From contig NZ_LGEN01000016.1 in the NCBI RefSeq assembly GCF_001507855.1, positions 1-64,000 of the forward strand: a stretch of 64,000 nt of DNA, written 5' to 3'. Origin of the DNA: Halomonas sp. 54_146 (GTDB taxonomy: Bacteria > Pseudomonadota > Gammaproteobacteria > Pseudomonadales > Halomonadaceae). Below, piece after piece: positions 33,848-42,011 of the stretch. A program made the position numbers and the translations under genes. Numbering within the stretch: the stretch's first letter is position 1; each line of letters opens with the position of its first letter. The notes under the pieces were generated by a model. The model searched no databases, was not told where the DNA came from, and saw only the letters and a program-made list of their open reading frames with translations.

Positions 33848-34909
33848 ATGAGTCAAGCCAAATCCTATGCGGCATTTGCTGCTGATAAGCCCTTAGCACC
33901 GTTTACTTTTGACCGTCGCCAGCCGCGCCCCGATGATGTAGCCATTGACATTCTTTACTGCGGCGTTTGCCACAGTGACCTGCACTTTGCCCGTAACGAT
34001 TGGGGCATGAGCCAGTACCCGGTTGTGCCCGGCCATGAAATAGTCGGCCGCGTGACTGCTGTTGGCGATAAAGTAACGCGTTTTAAAGCCGGTGACCTGG
34101 TGGGTGTTGGCTGCATGGTGGATTCCTGCCGTCGCTGTGCCGCCTGTAACGATGGCGTAGAGCAATACTGCCTGGAAGGCTTCACCATGACCTACGGCAG
34201 CGAAGACCGCCAGGACGGCACCATGACCCAGGGTGGCTATTCAGATTCTATTGTGGTTAGCGAGCACTTTGTGCTGCAAATGCCCGATGGTATTGACCTA
34301 GCTTCAGCCGCGCCGATTCTCTGCGCCGGTATTACGACCTACTCACCGCTTAAGCACCACGGCGTAGGTAAAGGCCATAAAGTCGGCGTGATTGGCATGG
34401 GCGGCTTAGGCCATATGGGCGTTAAACTGGCTAAAGCGCTGGGCGCTGAAGTCACGGTGTTCACCCGCTCTGACGCCAAGGTTGAAGAAGCCAAGCGTAA
34501 CGGTGCAGACCACGTGGTGGTTTCCAGCGATCAAGCGCAGATGGATGCCGTCGCTGAAACCTTCGACTTTATGCTGGATACCGTGCCCGTACAGCACGAC
34601 CTAAACCCCTACCTCGCGTCGCTGAAATATAACGGTACGCATATTATCGTCGGTTTACTGGAGCCCATTGAGCCGGCCATTGAAGCGTTCAATTTGGTCT
34701 TTAAGCGCCGTGTGGTTGCCGGTTCGCTGATTGGTGGCATTGCAGAAACCGAAGAGCTGCTCAAGCTGTGCGCTGATCAGGGCATTACCTGTGATATCGA
34801 GATGCTGGATATCAACAAGATTAATGAAGGCTTTGAGCGGATGGAAAAAGGCGACGTGCGCTATCGTTTCGTGATTGATATGGCGACGCTAAAAAATAGC
34901 GCTGCTTAA
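33848..34909 (+). CDS. Zinc-dependent NAD(P) alcohol dehydrogenase (YahK/CAD-like aldehyde reductase)
   Basis: The 353-residue medium-chain alcohol dehydrogenase has the full zinc complement. Catalytic ligands include Cys41 (CGVCHSDLH) with His63-Glu64 (PGHEIVGR). The structural zinc has Cys94, Cys97, Cys100 and Cys108. The Rossmann motif is VGVIGMGGLGHMGVKLAKALGA split around residue 185. This is the cinnamyl-alcohol-dehydrogenase-like branch, whose bacterial members (YahK type) mainly reduce aldehydes with NADPH. Its physiological substrate is not known. A strong terminator follows. Confidence 0.92.
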   Translation: MSQAKSYAAFAADKPLAPFTFDRRQPRPDDVAIDILYCGVCHSDLHFARNDWGMSQYPVVPGHEIVGRVTAVGDKVTRFKAGDLVGVGCMVDSCRRCAACNDGVEQYCLEGFTMTYGSEDRQDGTMTQGGYSDSIVVSEHFVLQMPDGIDLASAAPILCAGITTYSPLKHHGVGKGHKVGVIGMGGLGHMGVKLAKALGAEVTVFTRSDAKVEEAKRNGADHVVVSSDQAQMDAVAETFDFMLDTVPVQHDLNPYLASLKYNGTHIIVGLLEPIEPAIEAFNLVFKRRVVAGSLIGGIAETEELLKLCADQGITCDIEMLDINKINEGFERMEKGDVRYRFVIDMATLKNSAA

Positions 34910-34972
34910 ATGGCGGATTGACTAACGGCCTATCTAGTCACTTAGGTAAGCGGTTAATTTGAGTAAAACAAA

Positions 34973-35004
34973 ATGACCCGAGCCCTGGAATGGGCTCGGG
35001 TCAT
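34973..35004. terminator. Strong bidirectional terminator between the ADH and lnt genes
   Basis: A perfect 13-bp inverted repeat (34973-34985 and 34992-35004) with the loop tggaat is flanked by ctttcat on the right and by gtaaaacaaa on the left. It can therefore end both the ADH transcript and the lnt operon. Confidence 0.85.
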
Positions 35005-35014
35005 CTTTCATACA

Positions 35015-35042
35015 GCCTTTCTAGACACGCTTTCTAAGACAC
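35015..35042. repeat. 14-bp tandem duplication near the lnt stop codon
   Basis: gcctttctagacac (35015-35028) and gctttctaagacac (35029-35042) differ at two to three positions and lie about ten bases beyond the lnt stop. Confidence 0.65.
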
Positions 35043-35052
35043 GGTGGTTTTA

Positions 35053-36534
35053 TCAGCTTCGCGCTTGGCGTGTACTTCGTGCGGCCACCACACCGGGTAA
35101 AAGCATCAAGCCTGCCAGTAGCCAAGCAGGCCAACTGCCCGTGCGGGTAAACGGTGTTAAACCTTCCATGGCGTAAAATTCACCGGTGAGCGTTGCGGTT
35201 TGAAACTGCGGTGCGCGTTCAACAATGCGCCCATTGGGGTCGATAATCGCGGTAATGCCGTTACTGGTAGCGCGAACCACATAGCGGCCATTCTCAAGCG
35301 CTCGCAGGCGAGCCATCTGCAGGTGCTGATGGGGGCCGATTGATGCGCCAAACCAGGTGTCGTTAGACACCGTCATGATCACACCGCTGTCTTGAGCGCG
35401 CCGGGCGACTAACTGTGGGTAGATAATCTCGTAGCAGATCGCATTGCCAATGTTGATCCCGGCGGCCTGCATCGGTGTTTGCTCATGCTCACCTTTGGTA
35501 AACGTCGACATGGGTAAGTCGAAAAAATTAATCGCCCCGCGCAGTACGCTCTCCAGCGGTAGGTATTCACCAAAGGGCACTAGGTGCTCTTTCTGGTAGC
35601 TGCCTTCTACGTTGCCCACGCCAATCACGCTATTGAAGTAGCGCTCTTGCTCGTCGCGCTGAACGATGCCGGTCAGCAGGGCGACATCGGGCGGTAGGTT
35701 CGCTTGCACTCGCTCCAAAACCGGGCGTGCCTGGCTTTCCATCATCGGCAGGGCGGTTTCTGGCCAGATGATCAGGTCAACGTCGTCGGCCACGTTGCGG
35801 CTGAGTTCGCTGTAGGTGTTCGCTGCTACCCGCTGGCCTTCTGGGGTCCACTTCAACAGCTGCGGCAGGTTGCCTTGTAGCAATGCCACGCGGGTGGGTT
35901 CGCTCACCGGTGTGGTCCACTGCTGAGGCAGTGCCAGGGGGATTAACCAAATGGCCGCCAGTGGCGCGAGTGCCCACCAGCGGCGGCGAAGCAGCAGCTC
36001 GGTGCCAAACGCACCGCTGAGTGCGACCAGCAGCGAAAGCAGGTAGACGCCGCCAACCGGCGCCCAGGCGGCCAGCGGCGAATCAACATAGCCAGAGCCC
36101 AGCAGCAGCCAGGGAAAGCCGGTAAACAGGTAGGTACGCAGCACCTCGCCCAATACCCAGGCACCAGCAAAGGTGATGAACGCAAGCCGAGCGGAGGTAA
36201 AGCGCCGGTATAGCCAGAAGGTGCCGGCAAAAAAGAGTGCCAGAACCGTTACAAACAGCGCGGTTAGCAATACCGCGAGCGGTACGCCGGTGTAGCCATA
36301 ATCGTGGATAGAGACATACACCCAGGAGGTGCCGCTGGCGAACAATGCCACGCCATATAGCCAGCCTTTTAGGGCTGCTTGGGCGGGAGTTAAGGCGTGC
36401 AGGCCGACGTAGAGCAAACCAATTGCCACCGGGCCTAGCCACCAGAGTTCAAACGGCGAGGCCGTTAAGGTCGTAAAACCGCCTGCCACTAGGGCAGCAA
36501 GCAGCTGTAACAAAAACGCGGGGGGTAAACCCAT
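35053..36534 (-). CDS. lnt: Apolipoprotein N-acyltransferase
   Basis: The 493-residue inner-membrane enzyme adds the third acyl chain to the N-terminal cysteine of lipoproteins, the last step before Lol sorting. About six N-terminal membrane helices (residues 5-200) precede a periplasmic nitrilase domain. The catalytic triad is Glu259 (IIWPETALP), Lys315 (YQKEHLVPFGEY) and Cys367 (GNAICYEI). A last membrane helix ends the protein. The start at 36534 gives the usual length; a longer frame to 36630 adds 32 unlikely residues. It is the last gene of the miaB-ybeZ-ybeY-corC-lnt block. Confidence 0.95.
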   Translation of the reverse strand: MGLPPAFLLQLLAALVAGGFTTLTASPFELWWLGPVAIGLLYVGLHALTPAQAALKGWLYGVALFASGTSWVYVSIHDYGYTGVPLAVLLTALFVTVLALFFAGTFWLYRRFTSARLAFITFAGAWVLGEVLRTYLFTGFPWLLLGSGYVDSPLAAWAPVGGVYLLSLLVALSGAFGTELLLRRRWWALAPLAAIWLIPLALPQQWTTPVSEPTRVALLQGNLPQLLKWTPEGQRVAANTYSELSRNVADDVDLIIWPETALPMMESQARPVLERVQANLPPDVALLTGIVQRDEQERYFNSVIGVGNVEGSYQKEHLVPFGEYLPLESVLRGAINFFDLPMSTFTKGEHEQTPMQAAGINIGNAICYEIIYPQLVARRAQDSGVIMTVSNDTWFGASIGPHQHLQMARLRALENGRYVVRATSNGITAIIDPNGRIVERAPQFQTATLTGEFYAMEGLTPFTRTGSWPAWLLAGLMLLPGVVAARSTRQARS

Positions 36535-36596
36535 AGCGATAAACCTATCAATAGCAGGGTGCGCGGAAGTGGCGAGCAAGCAGCATGACAACGGTT

Positions 36597-36644
36597 GTCT
36601 AGAAATGAGCTCGTCTAGGAACAAGCCCATCTAGAAACAAGCGC
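36597..36644. repeat. 16-bp tandem repeat, three copies, ending at the corC stop codon
   Basis: Units at 36597, 36613 and 36629 share the core tctag(a/g)aacaag. The third ends immediately before the stop codon of corC (36645-36647). Confidence 0.8.
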
Positions 36645-37544
36645 CTAGGCGGGTTTGTTCTCCTGGTCGTCATCCTCTTCGTCATCACGGCGGGTGTCGC
36701 GGTAGGCTTCGAGCAGCCGAATGCGCCGGGTGTCAGCATTGAGAATCACAAATCGCCAGCCACCCAGAATGGTGTGTTCACCACGCCGAGGTAGATGACC
36801 GAACTGCTGCATCACCAGGCCGCCAACGGTATCAAATTCATCGTCGGAGAACTCTGCGTTAAAGCGTTCGTTAAAGTCTTCAATCGGTGTTAGCGCGCGA
36901 ATAGCGTAGCGGCCGTTCTCAATTTCGCGGATATCGTCTTCTTCGTCGGTATCGTGCTCATCTTCGATGTCGCCGACGATCTGCTCAAGGATATCTTCGA
37001 TAGTAATAATGCCAGCAGTGCCGCCGTATTCGTCGACCACTATCGCCATATGGTTATGGGTGTCGCGAAATTCTTTAAGCAGGCTGTTAAGGCGTTTTGA
37101 TTCAGGGATAAACATCGCTGGGCGCAGGATGTCATCAAGCTTGAACGCATCACGCTGGGCTTGGGTTTGCGAGAGCAGCGGGAGTAAATCTTTTACCAGC
37201 AAAATGCCTTTGACATCATCCAGGTTTTCGCCAATCACCGGGTAGCGGGAATGGCCGGTTTCCTGAATCAGCGGTAGGTAGCCGTCGCTGGTTTGATCCA
37301 AAGCGATAGCTGAAACCTGGGAGCGGGGTATCAGCACTTCACGTACCTGCTGATCGCTGATTTCAAGCGCGCCTTCGATAATCATGATGGCGTCTTGGTC
37401 CAGCTTTAATTTCCCTGCGGTATGGCGTAAGAACGTCATCAGCTCATCCCGCGAGCTGGGTTCGTCATTATCTCCGGAAAGGGCGCTAAAGAGTTTCTCG
37501 AGCCAGGATTTTTGATTGGGGTTGCTCGATCGGTCTTCGCTCAT
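36645..37544 (-). CDS. corC: HlyC/CorC-family transporter-associated CBS-domain protein
   Basis: The 299-residue cytoplasmic protein contains two CBS domains (about residues 70-190, with VREVLIPRSQVSAI and MAIVVDEYGGTAGIITIEDIL) and a C-terminal CorC_HlyC domain with GRYAIRALTPIEDF. Homologous to E. coli YbeX/CorC, it has been linked to magnesium and cobalt efflux and, more recently, to ribosome metabolism. The N-terminal SNPNQKSWLEKLFSAL is typical. It lacks the membrane DUF21 domain of longer relatives. It sits between ybeY and lnt, as in E. coli. Confidence 0.93.
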   Translation of the reverse strand: MSEDRSSNPNQKSWLEKLFSALSGDNDEPSSRDELMTFLRHTAGKLKLDQDAIMIIEGALEISDQQVREVLIPRSQVSAIALDQTSDGYLPLIQETGHSRYPVIGENLDDVKGILLVKDLLPLLSQTQAQRDAFKLDDILRPAMFIPESKRLNSLLKEFRDTHNHMAIVVDEYGGTAGIITIEDILEQIVGDIEDEHDTDEEDDIREIENGRYAIRALTPIEDFNERFNAEFSDDEFDTVGGLVMQQFGHLPRRGEHTILGGWRFVILNADTRRIRLLEAYRDTRRDDEEDDDQENKPA

Positions 37545-37642
37545 GCGTCAATTCTCTCGTTTGCGGGCAGACAGTTGCTATCTCATTAATGACATCGTTA
37601 TGCAAACTATTCTGTTATGTAAATGATGTCGTTAGGTAGCTG

Positions 37643-37674
37643 TTTTATCACTGAAACGTTTTATCACTTAAACA
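37643..37674. repeat. 16-bp tandem duplication between corC and ybeY
   Basis: ttttatcactgaaacg (37643-37658) is followed by ttttatcacttaaaca (37659-37674). The 201-bp gap between ybeY and corC holds nothing else recognised apart from A/T-rich sequence. Confidence 0.75.
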
Positions 37675-37745
37675 GGGGATAGTACCAGATTAGTTGTTAG
37701 GTGATTTAACGCATCTGCTATTAGACGATTAAAGACGCTAAGCAT

Positions 37746-38237
37746 TTAGTGATCATCGTCATCAGACGCATGTGTCGCCGCTGAGTAAGGGTCGGGGATA
37801 TTCAATTCGGCCAACAGTTCACGCTCAAACTGTTCCATCTCCTCAGCTTCCTGATCATCAATATGATCGTAGCCCATTAAATGCAGGATGCCATGCACGA
37901 CCATGTGGGCGTAGTGGTGCTCAATCGGCTTGCCTTGCTCGCTGGCTTCTTTGGCCACTACGGCATGGCAAATCACCAGATCGCCGAGTAACGGCAAATC
38001 AATACCCGGCGGGCTCTCAAAGGGGAAGGACAGCACGTTAGTGGTGCTGTCTTTGCCGCGGTAGTCACGGTTTAGCGTTTGGCTTTCGCGCTCATCCACA
38101 AACCGAATCGTCACTTCAAGGCGCTGTTCGTCAGGGTGGTGAGCAAACACACAGCCCACCCATTGGGTGAGCTGTGCCAGGCTAGGTAGCAGTGGTTCGT
38201 TAATCGCCGCCTGGCGATCAATGCTGATCTCATTCAT
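37746..38237 (-). CDS. ybeY: Endoribonuclease YbeY (rRNA maturation factor)
   Basis: The 163-residue single-strand endoribonuclease takes part in 16S rRNA 3'-end maturation and ribosome quality control. The zinc-binding signature H-X3-H-X5-H is complete at His115, His119 and His125 in [11 protein letters not shown]. The conserved [15 protein letters not shown] segment is near residue 60. A short acidic tail (DDDDH) ends the protein. Its start overlaps the stop of ybeZ by four bases, indicating translational coupling within the miaB-ybeZ-ybeY operon. Confidence 0.96.
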   Translation of the reverse strand: MNEISIDRQAAINEPLLPSLAQLTQWVGCVFAHHPDEQRLEVTIRFVDERESQTLNRDYRGKDSTTNVLSFPFESPPGIDLPLLGDLVICHAVVAKEASEQGKPIEHHYAHMVVHGILHLMGYDHIDDQEAEEMEQFERELLAELNIPDPYSAATHASDDDDH

Positions 38238-39313
38238 CGCGAGCTATCCCATGCGCCTTCGCGTGCCTGCATACGGGCATCGCGCTCTTGCTGGCGTACC
38301 TCGCGGCGGGCGCGTTCTTCTACTTCCTGCTGGGATTCAAACATATCGTAGGCTTCGATAATGCGCTGAACCAGCGGGTGGCGTACTACATCCTTGGCGG
38401 CAAAGTGAGTGACGCCAATCCCAGGGGTGTCTTTTAGCACGTCGAGCACTTGAATCAGCCCTGAGCGCTGCCCTTTGGGTAAATCCACCTGAGTGACGTC
38501 ACCGGTAATCACCGCGGTGGAGCCAAAACCAATCCGAGTTAGGAACATTTTCATCTGCTCCGGGGTGGTGTTCTGGCTCTCATCCAAAATGATATAGGAG
38601 TTATTGAGCGTGCGGCCGCGCATATAGGCCAGCGGGGCAATTTCAATCACCTGGCGTTCGATCAGTTTGGCGACTTGCTCGAAGCCGATCATTTCATACA
38701 GTGCGTCGTAAAGCGGGCGCAGGTAAGGGTCAATTTTCTGAGCAAGATCGCCAGGTAGGAAACCCAGTTTTTCACCCGCTTCAACGGCAGGGCGCACGAG
38801 TAGAATGCGGCGCACTTCCTGCTGGTTGAGCGCTTCCACTGCGGCGGCGACGGCCAGGTAGGTTTTGCCGGTACCCGCAGGGCCGACACCAAAGTTGATG
38901 TCGTGTTCGCGAATGCTGGAAACATAGCGCTGCTGATTTAAGCCGCGAGGTTTGATCATGGTACGCGGTGTGCGCATGATCACGTCACCGCTGCTTTCGC
39001 TGCCTTCTTCTTCATCCTCTATCGCTTCTAGCCCCGATTCCTGCAAAAAGAGATGCACGGTATCGGCGTCGAGTTCACTAGAGGCCGTTTCTCGATAAAG
39101 GTGTTCCAACACGTTTGCCGCTGCCTTGATGCGATTGCCAGGGCCTGCTAGTTGAAACACATTGCCCCGATTGCGCAGCGTCACGTCCAAGCGGCTTTCA
39201 ATCAGCTTCAAATGCTCGTCCTGCTGGCCGCAAAGGCTGGCAAGTCGCTGCGGATCATTGGGTTCAAGGCTTAAGGTAATGATGCGATTGGCCTGAGGTG
39301 TTGGCTGGCTCAA
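38234..39313 (-). CDS. ybeZ: PhoH-family ATPase YbeZ
   Basis: The 359-residue protein has a KH-like N-terminal region and a PhoH P-loop ATPase domain. The Walker A motif is GPAGTGKTY at residues 144-152. Other blocks are [40 protein letters not shown] (Walker B) and [12 protein letters not shown]. YbeZ interacts with YbeY and is thought to act in RNA metabolism. The C-terminus is rich in Arg, Glu and Gln. It is preceded by an 86-base gap from miaB containing a GC hairpin. Confidence 0.94.
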   Translation of the reverse strand: MSQPTPQANRIITLSLEPNDPQRLASLCGQQDEHLKLIESRLDVTLRNRGNVFQLAGPGNRIKAAANVLEHLYRETASSELDADTVHLFLQESGLEAIEDEEEGSESSGDVIMRTPRTMIKPRGLNQQRYVSSIREHDINFGVGPAGTGKTYLAVAAAVEALNQQEVRRILLVRPAVEAGEKLGFLPGDLAQKIDPYLRPLYDALYEMIGFEQVAKLIERQVIEIAPLAYMRGRTLNNSYIILDESQNTTPEQMKMFLTRIGFGSTAVITGDVTQVDLPKGQRSGLIQVLDVLKDTPGIGVTHFAAKDVVRHPLVQRIIEAYDMFESQQEVEERARREVRQQERDARMQAREGAWDSSR

Positions 39314-39357
39314 GAGTAAGAAACCCGTTAGTTGATGTGTGTGAGTCTCAGCTTACT

Positions 39358-39376
39358 GCCCCGGCGGTGCCGGGGC
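39358..39376. other. GC-rich hairpin between miaB and ybeZ
   Basis: gccccggc (39358-39365) and gccggggc (39369-39376) form an eight-base stem with a three-base loop. No T run follows on either strand, so it may be an mRNA processing or stability hairpin rather than a terminator. Confidence 0.5.
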
Positions 39377-39399
39377 AATTACCTAGGATAAGTGAGCGG

Positions 39400-40743
39400 T
39401 TAATAACGCTCGGGTGAGGCTAGCTCACCGCGCAGCGAATTGGGAAAAGCTTCGGTGATTTCCACATCGACAAAGTAGCCGATCAGCTCGGTGGGGTTGG
39501 CGGCGCGAAAGTTCACCACGCGGTTGTTCTCAGTGCGGCCTGAAAGCTGGCCGGGGTCGCGGGGCGAAAAGCCGTTAACCAGTACACGCTGCGTGCTGCC
39601 CACCATGCGGCGGCTAATTTGTGCGGTTTGCTGAATAATCCGCTCTTGTAAAATCGCCAGGCGCTGTTTTTTAACACTTTCCGGCGTTTCATCCGGCAGG
39701 CCAGAGGCAGGGGTGCCAGGGCGTGCGGAGTAAACAAAGCTGAACGAGTGATCGAAGCCGATGTGATGAATTAAGTCCATCGTCGCTTCGAAATCTTCTT
39801 CTGTTTCGCCGGGGAAGCCGATGATGAAGTCAGAGGAGAAGCTGATATCCGGGCGGTTAGCGCGGATGCGCTCCATTTTTTCGATGTATTCAGCCGCCGT
39901 ATGGCCACGCTTCATGGCGTTAAGAATGCGGTCTGAACCGGACTGTACCGGCAGGTGCAGATGGCTTACCAGCTCAGGAATATCGGCGAAAGCCTCTATT
40001 AAGCTGTCGGTAAATTCTACTGGGTGCGAGGTGGTAAAGCGCACGCGGTCAATCCCATCGACCGCCGCTACACAGGCAATCAGCTCGGCCAGATCAATCT
40101 CATCGCCCAGCTGGTTCTCACCGCGGTAGGCGTTGACGTTTTGCCCCAGCAAGTTGACTTCACGCACGCCCTGATCAGCAAGGTGAATAACTTCATCCAT
40201 CACCGCTTCAAAGGGGCGCGAGACCTCTTCACCGCGGGTGTAGGGCACTACGCAGAAGGTGCAATACTTAGAACAGCCTTCCATGATCGACACGAACGCC
40301 GTGGCACCATCGGAGGTGGGCTTGGGCAGGTGGTCGAACTTTTCAATCTCAGGAAAAGTGACATCCACGGCGGCAATCTGGTTATTGCCGCGGGCATCTA
40401 GCATGGAGGGCACGCGGTGAAGCGTTTGCGGGCCAAACACCATGTCCACGTGCGGTGCCCGCTTGCGAATCGCTTCGCCTTCTTGGCTGGCCACGCAGCC
40501 GCCCACCCCAATCACTAAATCGGGATTGGCGTCTTTGAGTTTTTTCCATCGGCCTAGCTGATGAAAAACCTTCTCTTGTGCCTTTTCGCGAATCGAGCAG
40601 GTGTTTAATAAAATGACATCGGCTTCACGCTCATTATCAGTGAGTTCGAGCTGGTGAGATTCGCCGAGCAGATCCGCCATGCGGGAGGAATCGTACTCGT
40701 TCATTTGGCAGCCGTGCGTTTTGATGAAGAGCTTCTTCGCCAT
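39400..40743 (-). CDS. miaB: tRNA-2-methylthio-N6-isopentenyladenosine synthase
   Basis: The 447-residue radical-SAM methylthiotransferase modifies A37 of tRNAs reading codons that start with U. The N-terminal UPF0004 domain binds an auxiliary iron-sulfur cluster through Cys12, Cys49 and Cys83. The radical-SAM cluster is held by Cys156, Cys160 and Cys163 in [18 protein letters not shown]-terminal TRAM domain (about 380-445) binds RNA. Length and motifs agree with the family. It is the first gene of the operon leading to lnt and is divergent from the tRNA-Asn cluster. Confidence 0.97.
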   Translation of the reverse strand: MAKKLFIKTHGCQMNEYDSSRMADLLGESHQLELTDNEREADVILLNTCSIREKAQEKVFHQLGRWKKLKDANPDLVIGVGGCVASQEGEAIRKRAPHVDMVFGPQTLHRVPSMLDARGNNQIAAVDVTFPEIEKFDHLPKPTSDGATAFVSIMEGCSKYCTFCVVPYTRGEEVSRPFEAVMDEVIHLADQGVREVNLLGQNVNAYRGENQLGDEIDLAELIACVAAVDGIDRVRFTTSHPVEFTDSLIEAFADIPELVSHLHLPVQSGSDRILNAMKRGHTAAEYIEKMERIRANRPDISFSSDFIIGFPGETEEDFEATMDLIHHIGFDHSFSFVYSARPGTPASGLPDETPESVKKQRLAILQERIIQQTAQISRRMVGSTQRVLVNGFSPRDPGQLSGRTENNRVVNFRAANPTELIGYFVDVEITEAFPNSLRGELASPERY

Positions 40744-40897
40744 CGGTACCTGTCATCTATGAGTCGTCGGGGGACGAGGATGAATGGAGTGTTGTCGTGC
40801 GGCCGGCAGGTTGCAAAGCCAAACCGCTATCGATCGTTAGTGGGCGCATTATACGGATACAGCAAACCAGCGGCTAGCGTTCATCCATAATCGATAC

Positions 40898-40925
40898 TTG
40901 ACCCTCACAATTCTATGGGTATACT
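40898..40925 (+). promoter_or_regulatory. Promoter of the tRNA-Asn cluster
   Basis: TTGACC (40898-40903) and TATACT (40920-40925) are 16 bases apart, about 20 bases upstream of the first tRNA-Asn. This is a near-consensus sigma-70 promoter. The remainder of the 202-base gap after miaB shows nothing else. Confidence 0.7.
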
Positions 40926-40945
40926 ACGCACCGTGTTTGAGCAGT

Positions 40946-41021
40946 TCCTCGATAGCTCAGTTGGTAGAGCAAATGACTGTTAATCATTGGGTCGCAGGTT
41001 CGAGTCCTGCTCGAGGAGCCA
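40946..41021 (+). tRNA. tRNA-Asn (GTT), copy 1
   Basis: A 76-base tRNA with encoded CCA. The acceptor arms tcctcga and tcgagga pair. The anticodon loop reads ctGTTaa, and the T arm is gcaggttcgagtcctgc. The anticodon GTT reads asparagine codons. It is the first of three identical copies. Confidence 0.97.
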
Positions 41022-41131
41022 ATCAATTACTTGAATTTTTTGGTAATTTGGCTTAGCTTAAAACGCGACTTAGTTTCAAGCATGAATTAGCTTCGAACAC
41101 GGCAAAGCATGACAGAAATAACTTACGATGT

Positions 41132-41207
41132 TCCTCGATAGCTCAGTTGGTAGAGCAAATGACTGTTAATCATTGGGTCGCAGGTTCGAGTCCTGCTCGA
41201 GGAGCCA
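41132..41207 (+). tRNA. tRNA-Asn (GTT), copy 2
   Basis: This is base-for-base identical to copy 1, 110 bases downstream, with CCA encoded. No separate strong promoter is evident in the A/T-rich spacer, so co-transcription with copy 1 is likely. Confidence 0.97.
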
Positions 41208-41219
41208 AGTTGTTACACC

Positions 41220-41251
41220 GTTAGTATCTATTACTGTTAGTACCTATTACT
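41220..41251. repeat. 16-bp tandem duplication between tRNA-Asn copies 2 and 3
   Basis: gttagtatctattact (41220-41235) and gttagtacctattact (41236-41251) differ at one position. Confidence 0.85.
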
Positions 41252-41285
41252 ACCGCTCGATGTCTCGTTCACGGTAGCGCATTAT

Positions 41286-41361
41286 TCCTCGATAGCTCAG
41301 TTGGTAGAGCAAATGACTGTTAATCATTGGGTCGCAGGTTCGAGTCCTGCTCGAGGAGCCA
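41286..41361 (+). tRNA. tRNA-Asn (GTT), copy 3
   Basis: This is identical to copies 1 and 2, 78 bases after copy 2, with CCA encoded. A T-rich stretch (ctagtttttccctagctttt) follows and may terminate the cluster. Confidence 0.97.
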
Positions 41362-41513
41362 TCTAGTTTTTCCCTAGCTTTTTATTCCTAATAATTCTCT
41401 TATCATCCGCTGCCTCATGGCACTTGGATGTTTTTCGTGTCTGAAAATCGACGCCGCCTCGACGCTTACCGTTTGTCGCTTTAGTGGCGTAAACTAGGCA
41501 GGCAATCAAAGCG

Positions 41514-41543
41514 TTTGGGAAAACAGGATTTGGGAAAAACATG
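41514..41543. repeat. 15-bp tandem duplication at the arsR-type start
   Basis: tttgggaaaacagga (41514-41528) is followed by tttgggaaaaacatg (41529-41543), the second copy running into the ATG of the ArsR-family gene. Confidence 0.6.
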
Positions 41544-41906
41544 GTGGGTAATGTGAACACACCGCAGGCGTTGCAGGTGTTTAAGTGTTTAAGCGATGAG
41601 ACGCGTTTGATGCTGGTGCTCTTAATCGCTCAAGAGCAGGAGCTGTGCGTGTGTGAGATGACCCACGCACTGCAGGAGTCACAGCCTAAAGTGTCACGGC
41701 ATTTGGCTCAGCTGCGCCAGTGCGGGCTGTTAATTGACCAGCGAGAAGGGCAGTGGGTCTATTACCGGCTTTCACCGCAGCTGCCGGCCTGGGCTAGGGA
41801 GATTATTCAAGCGGGCGGCGAGGGTAGCCGTGTTCAGGTCGCGGCACTTGCCCAGCGCCTTGCCAAAATGGGCGACCGACCCACACGCCGCGCGGCGCTG
41901 TGCTGA
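41541..41906 (+). CDS. ArsR-family metalloregulator
   Basis: The 121-residue winged-helix repressor has the ArsR layout. The metal-sensing ELCVCEMTHAL motif (Cys pair near residues 36-38) sits at the start of the DNA-recognition region, followed by QPKVSRHLAQLRQCGLL. The CVC pattern is that of arsenic/antimony sensors, in which metal binding releases DNA. No arsenic efflux or reductase gene is adjacent, so it may regulate genes elsewhere. The ATG at 41541 has a weak ribosome site; a GTG at 41553 is a possible alternative. Confidence 0.85.
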   Translation: MVGNVNTPQALQVFKCLSDETRLMLVLLIAQEQELCVCEMTHALQESQPKVSRHLAQLRQCGLLIDQREGQWVYYRLSPQLPAWAREIIQAGGEGSRVQVAALAQRLAKMGDRPTRRAALC

Positions 41907-41930
41907 TGACGCTCATAATCTAAGCAAAAA

Positions 41931-41980
41931 AACGCCGCCTTTCATAAGATCATATGATCAGTAAGAAGGGCGGCGTTTTC
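41931..41980. terminator. Bidirectional terminator between the arsR-type and prc genes
   Basis: aacgccgcc (41931-41939) pairs with ggcggcgtt (41969-41977). Seven A precede it and tttc follows it. The loop contains the palindrome gatcatatgatc (41948-41959). Confidence 0.8.
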
Positions 41981-42011
41981 GTTAACTTAGCGTTCTTGGT
42001 TCTTGGCGTGA

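Noticed and set aside
40946-41361. Possible large direct repeats or an integrated element
   Set aside because: The three 76-bp repeats are complete tRNA-Asn genes; the spacers contain no integrase or att-like sequence.
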